Assembly (NCBI GenBank): GCA_012513545.1
Contig: JAAZCB010001239.1
Coordinates: 1-6,632 of the forward strand
Reading direction: 5' to 3'
Source: Clostridiaceae bacterium
Lineage (GTDB): Bacteria > Bacillota_A > Clostridia > Acetivibrionales > Acetivibrionaceae
Length of the DNA stretch: 6,632 nt
The notes below the pieces were generated by a model. The model saw only the letters and a program-made list of their open reading frames with translations, ran no database searches and was not told the DNA's origin. Shown piece by piece: positions 6,282-6,632 of the stretch; the first letter of the stretch is position 1, and every line of letters begins with the position of its first letter. Position numbers and translations under genes: made by a program.

Positions 6282-6632
6282 TTATTTGTTCAACTCCTTT
6301 TGAAACTGCCACCATTTTTGAAAGCTTTCATAAAATTTCCGTACTCCATCAGACGTATATAAAGTATCTGAAGATGTAATTTCTGAAGTGTTTGATATTA
6401 ATGTTGGTGTTGGTATTGGTGTTGGTATTGGTGTTGAAGCTGGTATTGTGGCTGGTATAGCGACTGGAGTTGGTGTTGAGGTTGGTATTGAGACTTGCGT
6501 GGGCATTTGCGTTGGGGCTGGTGTTGGAGTTGAAGCTGGTATTGGTGTTGTTGATGTTGGTGTTGGTGTTGGCGTTGGCATCGGTGTCGAGGTATTCAAG
6601 CCAGCGCCCACCTTTCTTACAATTTCATACCA
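6282..6632 (-). CDS. C-terminal part of a secreted-type protein with Thr-Pro linker and short aromatic/basic tail; 5' end outside window
   Basis: The frame is open from the right edge to a TAA at 6282: 116 residues. The first residues, WYEIVRK, resemble the last strand before the linker of the left hydrolase (WLEIIR), suggesting this is the C-terminus of a second hydrolase of that type. A Thr/Pro/Ala/Ile linker, with almost no charge, fills about residues 13-82. The tail that follows (about 87-116) contains SDGVRKFYESFQ and then KWWQFQKELNK. It is rich in aromatic and basic residues and could form one amphipathic helix; it matches no dockerin, S-layer homology domain or LPXTG signal that I know. 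The GTG at 6611 is in frame, but the linker and the conserved residues before it make it an internal codon, not the start. The opposite strand would read a Gly/Val-rich string with no ribosome binding site, so I take the minus strand as coding. Confidence 0.65.
   Translation of the reverse strand, partial: WYEIVRKVGAGLNTSTPMPTPTPTPTSTTPIPASTPTPAPTQMPTQVSIPTSTPTPVAIPATIPASTPIPTPIPTPTLISNTSEITSSDTLYTSDGVRKFYESFQKWWQFQKELNK

Noticed and set aside
6609..6611. GTG as the start of the right-edge protein
   Set aside because: The frame stays open to the window edge and the residues before the GTG resemble the end of the left hydrolase's last domain.
6385..6632. Plus-strand Gly/Val-rich coding region at the right edge
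   Set aside because: The Val-Gly reading mirrors the Thr-Pro linker on the minus strand, which has a sensible tail, stop codon and the same orientation as all other genes.

Overview
The window is AT-rich DNA. Strong GGAGG-type ribosome binding sites, sigma-A-like promoter hexamers, a secreted modular glycoside hydrolase and Thr-Pro linkers together suggest a low-GC Gram-positive bacterium. An anaerobic, polysaccharide-degrading member of the Clostridia is the best guess, but this is inferred from style; no rRNA or other marker gene is present to prove it.

Every gene I can support is on the minus strand, so transcription runs from high to low coordinates. In that order: (1) at the right edge (6282-6632), the last 116 residues of a protein whose start lies outside the window; it has an irregular Thr-Pro linker and a 29-30 residue aromatic/basic C-terminal tail. 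(2) A 388-bp gene-free spacer (5894-6281) with two perfect inverted repeats and a good promoter for the next gene. (3) A 466-residue PaaK/CapK-like adenylate-forming enzyme (4493-5893). (4) A complete UDP-N-acetylmannosamine dehydrogenase, WecC type (3053-4318). (5) A large secreted clan-A-like glycoside hydrolase (1-2867). It starts at a GTG, has a signal peptide and a CBM4/9-like module inside the catalytic domain, and runs off the left edge inside a TPTxTPIK octapeptide-repeat linker. This last gene is the largest in the window and is open at its 3' end.

The two middle genes look like surface or capsular polysaccharide biosynthesis: WecC makes UDP-ManNAcA, and CapK-like ligases recur in capsule and exopolysaccharide clusters. 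They lie between two linker-bearing proteins. The residues just before the linker are similar in both (W-L-E-I-I-R at the left, W-Y-E-I-V-R at the right). I therefore infer that the right-edge fragment is the C-terminus of a second hydrolase of the same architecture, and that the left hydrolase may end in the same kind of tail beyond the window. A reasonable model is a polysaccharide locus whose secreted glycosidases trim or release the polymer made by the biosynthetic genes. That link is inference from position, not shown by the sequence.

Each of the three downstream genes has its own candidate promoter and a gap of 174-388 bp before it, so the window looks like a row of separately transcribed genes rather than one tight operon. 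I saw no tRNA, rRNA, CRISPR array, insertion sequence or recognisable riboswitch.
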